In this document: positions 61,267 to 64,000 of the stretch, piece after piece
How positions within the stretch are numbered: position 1 is the stretch's first letter
Layout of the letters: every line of letters starts with the position of its first letter
Origin: Anticarsia gemmatalis
Lineage: Eukaryota; Arthropoda; Insecta; Lepidoptera; Erebidae
NCBI RefSeq assembly: GCF_050436995.1
Contig: NC_134745.1
Location: forward strand, 15,252,001-15,316,000
Direction: 5' to 3'
Length of the DNA stretch: 64,000 nt
Translations under genes and position numbers: made by a program
The notes under the pieces: model-generated
What the model was told of the DNA's origin: nothing
The model's input: the letters and a program-made list of their open reading frames with translations, nothing else
The model's database searches: none

Positions 61267-63230
61267 ATATACAGGGTGTAAATGACGGTTAACCGAAAAC
61301 TTCAGTGTTAATTTTGTGACACTAAATGCGCGAAATTTACTTCAACCATTTTTCTCGGAAATGATTGGTTCCCGAGTTAGTCATTTTTCAGCGTTCAATG
61401 TATAGTGAACAACGCGATGTATCTTTGCGCATGCCTACGAGATTTCTGGCGGCGGCGGCGCGCTGAGCGACGACATGTCGCGACGCGTCGTAGGTACGTA
61501 CACGTACCACCACGTCTATGCGCTCACTAGTATGCAACGTATCATTAGAACAATCTTATGTATCGTTTATGGTATCGTAAGTAGGCCCGTATGTTACAAT
61601 AGCTCATAGTAAAATTGTAAGTAGGTTGGTACCTACTTGGCTTACGTGAAATCAAACAATAATAACAAAATGTAACCAATAATAAGAAAGTTGTAAAACG
61701 AATTGTTATCAATGTCTATCAACAGGCAATTACCTGGTGTATGGCCAGAGTTTGAGTACCTTTGGACCCGGACGTACAGGTGCAAAGCACGCCGTGCACT
61801 TCCACGTGCTTCACCATACATAACACATCAACATTTCTTCCTATTTACGAACACAACTGCACTTCGAAAACAATAACAACAAAAATAATAACAATAAAAA
61901 CACTAACAACTCAAAACCGGAACAATAACAAGTAATAATAAACAACAGTTCACACACGACACGACGAATAGGACATAACGAACGACACCGGTGAAGAGCT
62001 TCCGTCTTCCGCGAGCGAATTGCTCGAACTATCAAAGAGAGCCGCCGGCGCGGGCGCCTCTCCGCTCACTCGCGCCGCCCCTCGCCCGCGCCACCCGCTC
62101 CCTCCGCGCCGTCCGCGCGCGCGCCGCCGATTTGGTGACGAGCGACGAGTTAGGATCCCAGCGAGAGATTAGATTCAATGAAATATTGATGTGGCATTAC
62201 TTTTTTTACTTGCCACAGTTTTTACTCGTTGCATTGTAGTTTTATTCAAATACCGAATAACATTACAAACATTATTGATGTAAGTTTAAAATACTTTGAT
62301 ATTTATAACATAAAATCAGATTAAAGTAAATAAAATAAACACGAAACGTTTATTTAATTATTTTAATTAAACCATAAAAAATGTAGGTACATAACAATGA
62401 TAACAATCAATATCCATTCATATTCTTATCAGAGAAACTAACTTATCATAATTCATAATCCCCGGAGCATACTTAGCATCCATTTTGTCGCATCCCATCT
62501 TTGTAACATCCACGCGCGGTCGCGGCGTCACGCGTCACTACGGCCATCTACTTTTCGAATCGCACCGCGCTTGTATGAAGTATGAATGAGCGTGTAAATA
62601 TCGAATAGAATAATAATTTTGTAAGAACAAATGGAACAAAGCGACAATAGGTACATGTTAAATTGTTTATTAGAGATTTTTATAGCGCTAAAGAATATCA
62701 ATAGGATTTTTTGTCGTTCTGTATGTATTTGTACGTGTAATAATAAGATATCACACATTTTAAATCTTATGAATTTACCTTTTATCGGAGAGCGGGATAA
62801 TTATGTAATTTTCATTTTTAACATGGAACAAATACTAAGTAACGCTGCATACTAGTGAGTGTGAGGCTGACAGCTGTGTGCGTAATCGTGTCTGTGGGGC
62901 GCGCGTAGGTACGCGGCGTGACGTCGACCGTCGCGGCCGGCCGCCGCCGGTGTCGTTGGCCGCGCGCGAACAGCTGATAGCGAATTTATACGTTGTTTTA
63001 ATCCATTGCTGTTTTTTGTGAAAAACAGTAATATGACGGATTTTTTTTCATATTCATATTGCATTGTGTAGTATTAACGAAATAATACCAAAAAAAATTA
63101 AAAAAAACGCATAAAAAATCGGAAAAATCAAGAAAAAACCGATGAAAATTTTCAACGCCATAAGCACCAGAATCGTGTCTAAAGTCATTTTTTTTCGTTT
63201 TTGGTAGGCTGTCTGTTACACCCTGTATAT
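61267..63230. mobile_element. Possible 1.96-kb TIR element
   Basis: A perfect 15-bp inverted repeat, ATATACAGGGTGTAA at 61267-61281 and its inverse at 63216-63230, frames the region. TA or TATA at both ends could be the target duplication. Inside are three GC-rich patches (about 61440-61510, 62040-62140, 62880-62960), two sharing GTAGGTACG. No transposase frame is present. Two unrelated insertions of one short family in opposite orientation would give the same picture. Confidence 0.4.
61734..62150 (-). promoter_or_regulatory. Possible CpG-rich promoter and 5'UTR exon
   Basis: Read on the minus strand, the CpG-rich stretch (about 62150-62040) is followed by leader-like sequence (GTCGTGTCGTGTGTGAACTG, then T- and TTA-rich). 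A possible splice donor CACCAG|GTAATTGCC follows at the 61733/61734 border. An ATG at about 61820 opens a 29-codon frame to the donor, but shorter upstream frames precede it. It could be a first exon of the Dscam-like gene on the same strand, another gene, or fortuitous. No signal peptide is encoded. Confidence 0.25.
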
Positions 63231-64000
63231 GTATCTTCCGAACTATTACGTGTTTTTGGAGTGCGTGTTTACTGTTAAACATTGTCAATAGACCTATTAA
63301 CAGTTTAAACTTCAAACAATCTGAATTGTGATTTTCTTTTCTACTTACAAACATTTTTTAAGGCAAAAGTAGCCTTGCTCTCTGTCACTTATTTACCTCA
63401 AACGAAGATGTAACAGGATAAATAAAACCACTTTAAAATAAACCTGAAAACATAATTAAAGTATCAATATTAAATCACAATAACATCCGATATTCAAAGG
63501 TAATTTTACAACGACCAACCAGAAGAATAATTTGCATGAAAAAATAATGAATTCATTTGGTGCTGTGAAACAGTGCGATATATTCGTACGTTTGAGTCAA
63601 CAATTACGAGTACGGCTTCCGTCCATTGTACGTAGGTTCGATGTTCGATGATTTTTTACAATTTACATGAAAATTGGCGTGCACTGACGCGAGAGAACAA
63701 TTATCGGCGCGAACACTGTCCTGTGTGACGTCACACGCTCCCAGCATTTTTGAGAATGCAGCTGACGTTGTAAAAGGAGTGAATTCGTTTTATCTTTGTA
63801 GTCAGATTTCTAAAGTTTTTTACAATAGGTTTTCGGGTAGGTAGCAAGAGTGAAAATACATTTGCGTTTATAGAGGTAAGCTTTTTATTATTATTAACCA
63901 AACTTGCGGCCCGGATAGTAGTTTATGCGTTTGCGACGTTTTCTTATTAAAAGCTCGAGGAGTTTAGATTAAGATTAAAGTCAAAGTACTTAATCGGATA
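63231..64000. other. Non-coding DNA to window end
   Basis: No exon recognised. TGACGTCA at 63726-63733 sits in a CG-richer patch (GCGCGAACACTG; GTGTGACGTCACACGC). The sequence up to 64000 shows no further named repeat. Confidence 0.4.

Overview
The window is AT-rich insect DNA, almost certainly from a moth or butterfly (Lepidoptera). The evidence is the repeat content: many short Helitron-like elements of the LEP1 type (5' TC followed by a TACTAATATTATAAA-like start, 3' hairpin, then CTAG), tRNA-derived SINEs, and the familiar lepidopteran non-LTR retrotransposon tails. No bacterial or viral gene, rRNA gene, complete tRNA gene or CRISPR array was seen. Species cannot be told.

Only two protein-coding exons are convincing, both on the minus strand: 37205-37347 and 11417-11578. 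The first encodes the second half of an Ig domain with the motif DVHxxVYxC. The second encodes the first half of the next Ig domain (LLTC...TRWFKDG). Their splice phases fit (G|TA gives Val), so they are probably consecutive exons of a Dscam-family cell-adhesion gene, in the positions held by exons 3 and 4 of insect Dscam1. They are separated by a 25.6-kb intron. I did not find the flanking exons (signal peptide and first half of Ig1 upstream, second half of Ig2 downstream). They are probably outside the window or too short to recognise. Most of the window is therefore intronic or flanking DNA of this gene.

Layout: 1-11.4 kb is downstream intron with LEP1 Helitrons, a SINE and LINE tails. 11.4-11.6 kb is the first-half-of-Ig2 exon. 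11.6-25.2 kb is intron with scattered repeats. 25.2-36.3 kb is a large direct tandem duplication (about 5.45 kb and 5.68 kb) inside the intron. Its two copies are nearly identical in blocks and clearly diverged between them, and they differ by younger transposon insertions. 37.2-37.35 kb is the Ig1 exon. 38.0-39.1 kb holds retrotransposon-like sequence with (TTA)n tails. 44-58 kb holds MITEs, a mariner-type element, LINE fragments and a long (TG)n tract. 61.3-63.2 kb is a GC-rich region bounded by a perfect 15-bp inverted repeat and containing a promoter- and 5'UTR-like stretch.

The most notable finds are the block-wise conserved tandem duplication in the Dscam-like intron; a MITE family whose 3-bp CAG/CTG target duplications and empty sites can be read inside this window; and a strong excess of the palindrome TGACGTCA.
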